From the NCBI GenBank assembly GCA_029964075.1, contig CM057148.1, forward strand, positions 29,691,916-29,755,915: DNA of 64,000 nt. The letters run 5' to 3'. Under the pieces are notes generated by a model. It was given only the letters and a program-made list of their open reading frames with translations. It did not search any database and was not told the origin of the DNA. The DNA is from Patiria pectinifera (Eukaryota > Echinodermata > Asteroidea > Valvatida > Asterinidae). The position numbers and the translations under genes are program-made. This document shows, piece by piece, positions 36,901-47,319 of the stretch; the first letter of the stretch is position 1; each line of letters starts with the position of its first letter.

Positions 36901-37935
36901 ACAGATTGCCGTTTTTATAAAAAAAAAATCCCAAAAATCCTAAGATAACCACATCAAATTAGCCTAAAAAAAACACGGAATATTTTGCCCCAGAGGCATG
37001 GATAGTTCTCAATACCGATGACCCTGCTGACGATCCACGTCGGTAATTTCAAAAAGAAATTGGGATTGAATTATTTCATGCATCCGTTAACCTAATTTCA
37101 AATTAAAGGTCAAAGTGTGTATTCCACATCACCATCTTTTTCTTTTCTTTTCTTTTCAAACTTTTATTGGTGATTATTTTCAGTGTTTGTTTGGTTCATT
37201 AAAAGGGTCGTCCTTTAGGGGTTCTGCTCCTATAATAACTCCCAAAAGGGGGGAGTTGGAGGTTCTTAGTAATACTGTTTTTCTCCAACGGGAAGCGGCT
37301 TTGGCGAAGCGGAACCTTTCGTTTTATTGGGGATTATGATGATACGTCCTACTGGCGGAGATCGATAAATCTTCGCGGTCGTGCCCCGGGCGTATTATCT
37401 TTCACTGTGTGAAACCTCGAGTAAGCCTTCCAATGATGGAGGGTAATTTTTGATGCAAAAAATACATGGTTTCGCTTCTGCAGCATGCATGAAATATTAT
37501 TAATGATCAGAGAATTCTTTCAGTGCCCGCTTCCAACGCCCCAAATTCGAGCCAGTATATTCGTCCAGCGCACCTAAATGGACTTCAGTGTTTATTGTCT
37601 ATGCCGTGCATCTAAATTAACGACAAGTTGCCGTGCACTTAGCTTAAATAAGCACTAGACTCCCTTTTGAGGATGTCGTTTCTGCCGTCTGCTATTCAAC
37701 GAAGTAATTCTTCTATCCTGTTCGGCTTGGTTTACCTTTTTGTTTAATATCATCTCTATAATCTTACTTCTTCTGTTCGTTTCCCTGATGATTATTGTTT
37801 TTGCAATTATGGTATTGGGTTGTGCAATACTAAACTGAAGAGATGCGAATGAACTTGTTTTGACTAACTGGAAGTCTTTTAATGCATCGGGTTTGCACAA
37901 TGGATTAAGCCCATTTATTGGCGTTAAAGGGTCAG
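30910..37935. other. Largely featureless 7-kb stretch
   Basis: The longest region without paired repeats apart from a SINE fragment at 34,553. CCTTGTGGAGAC or its complement occurs in four places at 35,353-35,650. A 140-codon frame at 34,656-35,078 starts within SINE sequence and is not credible as a gene. Introns of an unseen gene are possible. Confidence 0.5.
34553..34735 (+). mobile_element. SINE core/tail fragment
   Basis: CTCTCTCCACCCATGAGTAC, AAATGGGTACCGG, ATTAGCTGGGAGTAACCTGC and GGGCCACATTGGCTCGTGAC match the SINE at 29,372 without its tRNA head; about 60 bp not found there interrupt it. Confidence 0.7.
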
Positions 37936-37937
37936 CC

Positions 37938-38030
37938 CATATTCATAAATACCTAAGACAGTTTACCCATTCCCATTGGTCGGGAGCCCGTCACATGGCA
38001 GGTCTTAACGGATGATTAAGACCAGCATGT
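37938..38030 (+). repeat. Dispersed CCAAT/E-box motif, copy c
   Basis: ATTCATAAATACCTAAGACA, CCCATTGGTCGGGAGCCCGT and CACATGGCAGGTCTTAACGG. It sits directly before the repeat at 38,045 that has a partner at 57,845. Confidence 0.6.
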
Positions 38031-38044
38031 GTTTGCACACAAAT

Positions 38045-38350
38045 CAAATTAAAGCTGTTTCATTTCTTGGGGTTGGCCTATGACTTTTGGGAGAAAATTC
38101 CATATGATCACCCTAAAAGTAGTCCTGAAGCCCATCGGCATTTTGAAAAATAATGCGTACGCTCCATTGCAAAATTGAGCAACTGTAGGGCCCAATTTCA
38201 TACGAATTTCACAGAAATACGAGCTCGCAGTCTAGTTCACGGCTTCCGCCCTTCTTTGTTTACAAACCCTCCAGTTCATAGCCCATAAAATGCTCTAATA
38301 GCCAAAAAATGAGGGCATTTGTGCCGGCGTTGGCAATTTCGGGCTATTTA
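38045..38350 (+). repeat. Dispersed repeat H, copy 1
   Basis: Matches 57,845-58,200: TTGGGAGAAAATTCCATATG, ATGATCACC, AGTAGTCCTGAAGCCCATCG, TACGCTCCATTG, TTTCACAGAAATACGAGCTC and GCCGGCGT. Short frames here reflect chance. Confidence 0.7.
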
Positions 38351-38359
38351 CTGGTCTGT

Positions 38360-41300
38360 AACCTTAAGACAGATAGAAACAGAACACTAAGCTGGCCCTC
38401 TAGGACCACCCAGAATAATGTTTCCCGCCTATCATGTGATATCCTGTACAAAACCGATTGCCTGGAAAACGGGAATGAAACAGAAACTATGAACGTCGTT
38501 CGTAGCCAACCGAGTAGTTTTCCTTCAAATAGTAGTTCAGGTAAAGCGCCGATCGGTATACCTCCTGCGTAAAAAGGTCTCACGACGCATGCTAATAGCG
38601 CACGCCTTTACCAGCCAAATAAAATGCCAGGGGATAAAAATAAGCAATTTTGCTTTCCCATCTTGCGGAAATTGTGGTAACAAGCGATCTTTATACGCAC
38701 ACCCCGCGCGAGAGCAAAAACGGTAGCGGTCGACATTGTCACCAAAGCACATTAAAGTGATGGGTTAGCCCCTGGGGTAGTCATTCAATCGGACGGCAGA
38801 ACGCCCTGGAATGACACTTAGGGAGGATACTTCAGTCCCGACACACGCGACATGAAAACAAAATCGATGTGACTGGAATACACATATTTACTCAATTGTC
38901 AAAGCGCAGACTTTGGCATCCGTTGATGAAACACGTCAACGGCGTTTGTTTTGAGTTAACAAGTTTCGAGTTAACAAGTAATGGTAGTTTGCAAAATGCA
39001 CAGTCGGTTGTGCATGGCTCTTCTGTAAATGGGTGATCATAATGCCTCAGAATTGATACCTTCGAGCTAATTGAAGTATTCCTTTTGTTCAAAGACACCG
39101 CATTGCTGCTCGTTTAAGGACGATTTGGATAGTTGCACATTCCGCCTCTAACTGCCCCAAAAGAGGCGCGTGTGGCTTGAATGGCAACTAAGATTCCGTC
39201 AGACTTTCAGCGGGATAAAAACAGGCTGAAGGGAACAGAACATTTGAATATTATGCAGTTTGAATTGTTGATGGCACTGCTGGCCTCCTACGTGACTTAA
39301 ATCAATGATATGTGCAATAAATGCTCCATTAATCAGTTGTCTGTGTCAGACCAGCGCGCCCCTTTCATTGGACACGCGTACGGCAGTCGATATTTAGTTC
39401 ATTCTGTCAAAATGACAGAAAGGCCTCACTTTTGCCAGTTCCTCAGGGTAGCCTAGTGTTCGCTTTGTACTATCCTACCGGCAAAAACAGCAAGACCGAT
39501 GCACGGGCTGAATATCGGCCCATTGTGGACGTAAAGACTTCCAGTGAACAGCCATTCCGCATCAATTGAATACCATTTTGTGCGCTCTGAGTCAAGCTTT
39601 CCTGTCTTGCCTTGTCTTGTTTTATCGCAGTTTACAAAACGGACAGCTAAAGCCAAGAGACAAAGCAACTTAAGTGCTGCAATAACTGAAGTCGTATACT
39701 TTTTAACAGTGAAGTCATATAACGCTAGAAGAGTCTTAACATTTAGCGCATTAATGTTGACGATTTGTCTGCGACAACATGTTCTCAAACGTTCACGAGT
39801 AGGCCATATTAAATTGAAAGCGAGGTAAATTCTTCAATTTTGGAGCTTGCGAGTTGAAATTAAAGCAACGAAATTATAGTTAATAACAAATTAATACCAG
39901 TCTGCTGTGATGAATAATTTAAAGATTTTGATAAAGACATATGATAACCTAGTGTTTCAAGCCATAACAAGAAATGAAAGTGAGGCTTAGAACGCACGCC
40001 AATCATAGTCTGGAACCTTCCCATTCAACAGTTTACAGTTTATAAAATAGATTCAGGGAACACGATCGAAAATGGCTTCCTTGTGAATAAGGTCTATACA
40101 GGGTGAGTTAAAAAAGGAAACCCAAATAGCAACCCTTATTTGTAAAATAAGTTCTGCATGTAGCGCGTTCAAGACCTATGATATGAAAGTCAACATTCTG
40201 GAACCATCATTTTCGTGGAGTCACAAAGGGGCTAATCCTGCGAAATATCATGCCAATGCCCCCATCTCCGCTTTCTAATTTGTTCCAGGGTCGGAACAAA
40301 AATAGCGGCGGATTTTCAATTTGTGATGACACTCACTATTTGAAATTGTGACAGCGGCGACCGTTATCATGCAAGGTCATACTTAAAATTTGTATCAGGT
40401 CAAAGAATCGGAGATTAACAATTTAACTACAATGTCAGATTGTGACATCTCAGGTATAAGATCTGTATGTTCTTCCGTAAGAATCGATAGCAATCAATTT
40501 TTTCATACGGGCAACTGTGAAAAATACCCTTCAAATTGACACGACAATCACTAAAGTGAATTAAACATATACAGTGAGATTGTAAACTACAGACTAGTCT
40601 AGTGGTGTCTCAAGGCCAATGTTGCAGAGTGAATTATTTTCGCACCGTTGATTTTTAAATGAGAAACTAAAACAGTCATTTTAACCCCCAGCTGTCGGGG
40701 ATGATGATTTCAGGCGATACACCGAAGCTTTTAGTTGGAAAGATTAAATAACTGACGCGATCAAAAACAGAGTTCATAAAACTCGCAATTCTGTTAAAGG
40801 ACTGTTTCTTGTAAAACTTTTTGAGTACTTTACCTTTTGAAATGAAGTTGTGAAAATGAGGACTCTCAACAAGCAGTGAATGATTTTACACAAATTTGTC
40901 CTGTGACTTTTGAAAAGCTTTGTTATATCGTGTTGTAGATACTGTAATTCGACTGGACGAAAATGGTCACGTTGCGAGTTGAACAATAAGCAATTAATAT
41001 TCTTATTTTTATAATTGACCTCTTTGCATGACTGCTTGAATACGATTTGAAACTTTGCATGACGGTAGTGTGAACTAGTATGGGTTTGCGGTAACACCAT
41101 GTCGAAGAATCTCTTTTGATATGTGATTTTATTTGGATGTATTTTTTTTTGCAGATATCATTTCTAAAGCATGAACCGCTCAAAATTGTGGTCATTACAT
41201 GAAGTATTGGATAGCGTAAGCCAGGGGCAATGGGTGTCAAATGACGCGACTGTGGGCAAGTCCAGTCTCTCCATGCGCGAACAATTTAATCGCATTAAAT

Positions 41301-41820
41301 TATGGCGCGCCTAACGATTCAATAAACTCTCGAATAAGCATTAAGCTGGAATGGTTTATATTAAAACTACCGGATACGTATATTACCCCGCAGTAGTGGT
41401 GTTCATTGCGTGCACGATCAATTGCGTATACAGTATACATGACTGGCGTGCATAGGCTTTTGTGCTATATTGGCGATAATTCCTCATGCTAGAGGAAATC
41501 TTTGCTAATTACTAACATTTTATAAGACCAAGTGGAATGAAGTAAAATTGCACGCAACCATTTTGACTGCATAAACGCTCTCTTTTAACGCGTCTATATA
41601 ACGTCCGCATATTTTCCACATTGACATCAAGACAATAACTTGTTGTTGGGCTTTTGTTAACATCGTGACGTAGACGCATTACACAAGATATTGTTTTAGT
41701 AACATTTCGTCTAAATGGAAATGAGTTCCCGATCCCTCTCGTAATTGGCGACATGTCGTATCATTTGCAATTATAACTTCACACGGAGAAAATTAGACGA
41801 ATTAATCCTTAATCATGAAA
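38360..41820. other. No supported gene
   Basis: Unique-looking sequence with only the one-ended MITE at 40,099. Frames of about 100 codons at 39,453-39,828 overlap on both strands. Confidence 0.5.
40099..40250 (+). mobile_element. One-ended relative of the 6.3-kb TA-flanked MITE
   Basis: TA followed by CAGGGTGAGTTAAAAAAGGA, AACCCAAAT, TAGCGCGTTCAAGACCTATG and ATATGAAAG matches the left arm of 6,287-6,920. No right end was found. Confidence 0.6.
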
Positions 41821-41822
41821 AG

Positions 41823-42013
41823 TTTGCAAAATCACCATATGCGAATAATTTCTCAACTAAGAGAATGGTTCTGAAAGGAATCAGTGGTATAAACTCGACG
41901 TTCCGGTCAGTATGTTCTGACCGTCTTCAGGAGAACGTCAAGTTTACACCTCTGGTTCTTTTCAGAACCATTCTCTTAGTTGAAAAATTATTCGCACATG
42001 GTGTTTCCGCAAA
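41823..42013. repeat. 191-bp near-perfect palindrome
   Basis: Arms of more than 60 bp match with few differences (CACCATATGCGAATAATTTC, TCAACTAAGAGAATGGTTCT). Inside, AAACTCGACGTTC pairs with GAACGTCAAGTTT and CGGTCAG with CTGACCG. A one-sided bulge (TCTTCAGGA, plus strand) interrupts the stem. RNA or single-stranded DNA from it would fold into a long hairpin. Confidence 0.85.
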
Positions 42014-42103
42014 CCTTTTATTATTTAGAATTAATCCTCGTTTGCAACATTTCTATACGAATATTTTCTACCACTTTGGGATTACCGTGGTACTGCATGT
42101 TAA

Positions 42104-42474
42104 TAACTAGTCCGAGTAACTAGGACTCTACGAATCGCCTTTTTTTTTAATTTGGCATTGGCGGCCTCCAGGAAAACGGGGATCGGTTTCCCAACTGAAG
42201 GTGAAATTTCTCTTTTCTTCCCTAAGATATGTGAACCTATTATTACCATTTGTATTTTCAATTCCCACTGAAGCCTACAGGGGCACATAAGGCAGTTTGA
42301 GGACTGTTTTGGGGTTGAAATCTGATGATTTTGATTAGGGGTATGATGAAAATGATTGAAATTTGATTAATGGTACTCGCAATAGAGGTATGATCCTAGG
42401 ACTCTACTATCGCCCGACCATGTCTAAATGTTAAAAAAGGCGATTCGTAGAGTCCTAGTTACTCGGATTAGTTA
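42104..42474. mobile_element. MITE with 41-bp near-perfect inverted ends
   Basis: TAACTAGTCCGAGTAACTAG with GACTCTACGAATCGCCTTTT on the left, complement on the right with one mismatch. A third partial copy (CCTAGGACTCTACTATCGCC) lies just inside the right end at about 42,395. 371 bp, no coding potential. Confidence 0.85.
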
Positions 42475-42753
42475 AAAACAGGATTAACTGACAGATGATT
42501 GGGTCTAGTATGTTCCATATTGTAGAACTAAGACGATACTTTAAACTGCAAATGACGTCAATGGTGTTTTATGTTGGTTGATTGCCTAGTTTAAAATTGA
42601 TTGCCTTTTTAAAATATCTATTTAAGTGACTTTGCATCGCATTGTCAATGGCCATATTTTTGAGCTTTTATGTTTGTGCCTTTATAGACCCTTCGCATGT
42701 CTTTCTAAATGGGAATCTTCCATCACAAGGCCTGTAGGCCACTCAATGTGGGG

Positions 42754-42895
42754 TCTATCTGATGTTCCCCAATGCTTATGTTCCCCAATACCTAGGCCTA
42801 CATTCCCCCAAAATCCTTAGGGTTAGGGTTAGGGTTAGATGGTAGGTTAGAGTTAGGGTTGGGGAACATAGATATTGGGGAACATAGGTATGCAC
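42754..42895. mobile_element. Inverted-repeat insertion carrying telomeric TTAGGG repeats
   Basis: Outer arms repeat ATGTTCCCCAAT twice on the left and in inverse on the right. Between them lies TTAGGGTTAGGGTTAGGGTT (42,817-42,838) plus degenerate copies. CCACTCAATGTGGGG (42,739-42,753) and CCACTCAAGGTGCGG (42,896-42,910) flank it as a 13-of-15 direct repeat. Confidence 0.7.
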
Positions 42896-42899
42896 CCAC

Positions 42900-43185
42900 T
42901 CAAGGTGCGGGCTACAATGGAAAGTATAGAGCAACAAATACAGGGAGGGAAAATGTCGATTCACATTGCTTTTGAACAGTGATATATTATGAGTTGGTGG
43001 AAAACAGGATTCAGGTACGGAGTTCCGAAGTGCAGCAGTACGAGGAAAAAAGCTGGAAGTATATCTCACAGTATAATGACCTTTGGAACATATAGAGTGA
43101 AGGGATAAGAGGAGATTGCACAACGTGTGCTGCGAGTGAAGGTGAGGACAGAAGGGACAACAAGTGAGAGACCTTCTGAGCACAT
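42900..43185 (-). pseudogene. Non-LTR retrotransposon fragment (extreme RT C-terminus)
   Basis: In one minus-strand frame the sequence reads YTSSFFPRTAALRNSVPE, then SCFPPTHNISLFKSNVNRHF. This is the familiar end of LINE reverse transcriptase ORFs, where 'FFPRT...WNSLP...FKS' recurs; Arg replaces the usual Trp in WNS. Upstream, a different frame gives HLLSLLSSPSL-like sequence, so at least one frameshift is present. Nothing of the catalytic domain remains. It differs clearly from the LINE at 62.7 kb. A telomere-repeat-bearing insertion adjoins its 3' side. Confidence 0.7.
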
Positions 43186-43620
43186 ACCATGATAGTATCT
43201 ATAGAACAGGCTATGAGAAGCAACAGAACGTCTAACAGAAATAGGTTCTACACCCTGCTACACCCTGAAGAAGGAAAAGTGTCCGAAAATTTGGCAAAGC
43301 AATATCTGGTGAGCACTACTTTAATTTATATTTTCTTTTACCAGGTTCTAGGGATGATGCCAGGTCCAGTCCTACCAAATAATTAGCCCGCTGTTGGAAT
43401 TTCTGTCAGGAAGGGACAAGTATAGCAGACCGGAGCATGACCAGCTCGTTTGAGCCAAATGTGAGTTTCCTACTCTTGTTCCGCGGGAGTACGCACGAGC
43501 TTGTGCATTGGTAATCATTGATAACATAATTTAAAATCAACCAAAACACACCGAAAATGGTGGCTGCTTAATGCAAAGCGTCCATTATTTAATTTCTCGG
43601 ATCACAAGAAAATAGTATTG

Positions 43621-44155
43621 AGGGGATCTGGGAATTTTCTATTCAGGTAACCTTTGAACTTTATTTGCATATGGCATTTTGACCCACACGTGCTGAATTA
43701 CAAAAAAAAAGTCTTACATTGTATACATTTGTATACATTTTGTATACGCTGCCCTTGCAAACTGAAGTCGCGTTTGTAGGGAGACGGCTAGTTCCCACGC
43801 TTGACAGGCAGCTCGGAAACAAGGCCTGTTTGCTGTTATGGCTCCTTGTGGTATAACGTAGCTATCTGATGTTTCTCGTACTTTGTGTACCAACTGTAAG
43901 ACGTCAGGGTAAGACCAAACTAGAAAGTTAATTCATGTGTTTATTGTAAACTCATACTGAAAGTCTTGCTTTCTGTTGTATAAATAATAGCCTTTCAACG
44001 TGTGAAATGTACACGCTGAGGAAAACTCAATATAGTATTTTTCTGTTTCTTTGTGTTTTTTATTTTTGTTTACTTGTGATTGTAAACTTCACCTCATTCT
44101 GGATATCTCGGTAATAAATCATCAACTAATTGAGAGCAAATCAAGGAGAAGGGTC
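43621..44155 (+). repeat. Repeat D, copy 2 (about 535 bp)
   Basis: Relative of 16,493-17,033. It has a 26-bp extra segment near 44,113 that adds AATAAA. Where copy 1 reads TTTCTTTGTAG this copy has TTTCTTTGTG. Sequence outside both ends differs from copy 1. Confidence 0.75.
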
Positions 44156-44687
44156 CCTTTCAATTATCGCCGTGTTAAATGGAGCTTCCCATCCTCCTGG
44201 TGGACGGATCTCCCTGTGCCTAATACAGCATGACCAAGCACCACCGTATCATTGCCTGTGTTGTAAAATGAAACAGGAAATGGTGCCACTTAATATTAAG
44301 ACCTCTCCTATACAGATCGTTGTGTTAAAATATAGACATACGCGGACAGATCAAATGTGACCTCGAATTTCGCGAGGCAAAACATGGCCAGGTCTTGCAG
44401 AGGCATGGCTCATCTTTGTTCCGCTATTGAGACAGAAGCAATGCAATAAGAGGAATTAATTGGACAGTCTGGTAATTTTTAACTATATAAACTGTTGGGT
44501 GTAGGATATTATTTTGTTATCAGTATTTTTAAACTCATGATTTATATAATAAACTGAGGAGGGACCGCACTCTCGAAAAGCACATTACTGAAGTGACAAA
44601 CACAACAAACTAAATCCCAAAGAAATAAACGCTGAATATTAAAATAACATTGAAATATTAAAATTTTGATATTTTTTTCCCCCTTCA

Positions 44688-45052
44688 AATTATGCCATTT
44701 TCATTGAAGTGGCTCATATTCCAGTCTCCACACGGAATTGGGTTAATCCTTTTTTAGATGTGTCAAAAACTTTAAGTCAGTCTCCATGACTACTTTTTTA
44801 TTTATTAGACTGCTTCACATCAGTACGCGATTTCAACTAATTTGTTGAACCATGGAATCATGGTCATGTTTATTTTAGCGTGAAATCTTTGCTAGGACTT
44901 TTCTTCAAAATGGATATGTTGTACATGAAACCACCAAATGTGTCTAAAATAACAGCTTATCACATGCGTCATTTGCGCTTGTTTTGATAATTGCTACATA
45001 CTTTTTAAAAATATTTTCTTTAATTTGGGTCTAGATCATTCTGACTCAACAT
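44688..45052 (+). mobile_element. TA-flanked MITE G, copy 2, left end missing
   Basis: Matches copy 1 from TTTTCATTGAAGTGGCTCAT to the end (TAATTTGGGTCTAGATCATT); about 130 bp of the left end are absent. It contains about 60 bp (TTTAGACTGCTTCACATC-like) shared with copy 3 but not copy 1. Confidence 0.72.
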
Positions 45053-45059
45053 GTAGTGC

Positions 45060-46955
45060 CTTTAATTATCGGATTTTTTTCTGCATTTGCCGTATAACCC
45101 CAAGGGCAGTGACAAAATCTACTCATCAGCCCTAATAACGAGTCTCCGTGGAATCATGCAGGCATATATTTCTGGCCACTCATTGAAGCCCTGACCTCAA
45201 ATCTTCGTAATTGCTAAAAGAAAATAGGTACAGGCCTCAAAGCGTTGCGATATTAGGTTAGAACTGCGCCCTGAAATTAAATTGGTTCCACTTCAGTAGC
45301 TGAGTGCGGAATAACGTGGACATTCTCAAAACAAGAATTTCAGCATATTTTAAAGTATTGGATTGAATGGTAATCCTCGGCTCTACATAAGGTTTGTTTA
45401 CTCAATTCTTCCTTTTCAGCTTAGGATCACGGAAGGTTTTGTAGGGTACCCTTTTTGCTACCCCAGTGAAACAATTGAAAGTCTTTGATTCAACTATAGT
45501 CTAAACTGCACAAATAAAAATGAATGGAGTACAGGCAATGTACTTTAGTGTTGCCTGTATTACGTGCTATTTTAATTACTCGAACATTTGTTGGGCAAAC
45601 TATTTTATATTCTACAAGTTCCTCATTCCAACCTAACCGAAAACTTTAAATTGCTCTAAACCTTTTGTTAAAAAAAAACAATCTGTAGTAGACAAACAGA
45701 TAAAAAAAAAAAATCAGGTTTGCAACGACAACCCTGCAGAATACAAAAGCAATCCCGCCCCCATAACAAAAAAACCTGTTCAGTTATTTGCCTTGGCAAA
45801 TATAAATTCCTTGACACTATTATTTTCGGCAAATAACTTTCAGGAAATAGCCTAAAAACGACAAAAGTCAGTAACTGATACAAATGATATCGTTCAGGGC
45901 TGAAAGTGATCCCTAAAAATAATAACACCCAAAACCAAAGCAGGTGTTCCGAAAATATGACCGCTGTGAACATTTAAGAAAAGCTTGCTGGTGTAAAATA
46001 ATCTGCAGTAAAAACAAAAGACGAATTTTGTTACATATCGGCATTAATGTGAAATCAATTCCTGAATGGATAGGCTCTAAAACCGACCACGACTCTTGAT
46101 CGAGAAAAGATGGAATATAATGTAAATAAACACCTAGATACAGTCGTAACACCCGTTCCAACTAAAAGTGTTTATACGGCATTAAGACTCCAGCCCAGTA
46201 AAAACAAACTAATTCGAAGGATGAAACAACCTGCCGCGTTTGTGCATAAAATAATGACCCGCAAACTATCAAAGGATTTAAAAACCAACGTCAGAATAAC
46301 AGGCTGGTATTTACGGAAAGCTTCCGACCGTAATTGAAGGTTTTAAGCGACTGCACGCAAGAGCCTTTCTGTTTAGTTACCACGCACTACCGTGTTTTGA
46401 TACAAAAAATGCATGTTTGTATCGAGGTAACTTTAGCTAAGTTGATTTGTTGGTTGGGAGCAACGCAAACAGGCCGCTAACCATTGCAAAACATAATCTT
46501 GGGAAGAGTTATCAACCGAGTAAATACATTACTCCCTTGCCTTTTCGTCGCGAACGCCAGACTTTTTTGAGTTAGGAATTCAAATGTATACTATTAATAG
46601 CGTTCAATTCACGTCAAATCCCTACAACTTTTGACTGTCGCCAATTTCAATGTTGTTGCTCCTACGTAATTACAACCCAAACAAATGTCTCGCCAGGCTA
46701 TCGCTTTAAACAGCCGTCGGGTACAGCTCAGCGTTTAATCCGTTAAGTGTTACGCCGCGGGAACATTGGATGTGCTCTTCAATCCGATAAAGTTGTGTTG
46801 TGACATGAGAATGTAGCAGCGACATATACCACACATTAGTGTCACACTGAGGAACGTCACACCCAATCCACCGCTACGGTTTAAAACTATGCTTAGAAAG
46901 CTGAAACTAATTTAACTCTTCTCATCAAACTGACAATTTCCGTAATGAGACAGTG
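45060..46955. other. No supported gene
   Basis: AT-rich, unique-looking, short random frames only. Confidence 0.5.
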
Positions 46956-46960
46956 CACTG

Positions 46961-47110
46961 TTAAACTGGGGACTTATAACGATTTGGGTGAAAATCAAAT
47001 TGATTTAAAGTAAAACAAAACCCACTGATTCAATTTAGTTGAAACTCGAGTACAAAATCGATCTTTTCGATTCAGTGATTTCACTCTGAAGCGTTTTGCC
47101 CCTAGTTTAA
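46961..47110. mobile_element. 150-bp MITE with TTAA at both ends
   Basis: TTAAACTGGGGACTTATAAC at left and complement TTAAACTAGGGGCAAAACGC at right. TTAA on both sides would fit a piggyBac-like target duplication, but the nested relative at 54,620 lacks TTAA, so the superfamily is uncertain. Confidence 0.6.
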
Positions 47111-47148
47111 GCCAAAGGGAGTGAATTTTGTCCCAAACGGATTTAGAA

Positions 47149-47313
47149 CCTGGGCGTCGACAGGATTTATTTTTCTAGAGGGGGGCAAAGTACATTATTT
47201 CCCAAAATCCTTGTACTTCATCTAGAATTTTCTCAATTTGTAATTTTTTTTTCGAGGGTGGGAGGGGGTCATTTGCCAACCCCACGTCATTCACATCTCT
47301 GCGGACGCCCATG
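47149..47313. mobile_element. hAT-like MITE (TGGGCGTCGACAG ends)
   Basis: CCTGGGCGTCGACAGG and complement of CTCTGCGGACGCCCATG form imperfect 15-bp inverted ends; the interior is G- and T-tract rich. Flanking 8-mers match only 4 of 8. Confidence 0.5.
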
Positions 47314-47319
47314 TCTTTA

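Noticed and set aside
37115-37339. Possible second peptide precursor with two Lys-Arg sites
   Set aside because: No Gly before the basic pairs, no clear signal peptide, and a low-complexity start; probably chance.
41880-41950. Hammerhead-ribozyme-like CTGAAGA plus stem II on the minus strand
   Set aside because: CTGAAGA is followed by a perfect CGGTCAG/CTGACCG stem, but the next bases are GAACGTC rather than GAAA. They pair with upstream GACGTTC, so the catalytic core cannot form.
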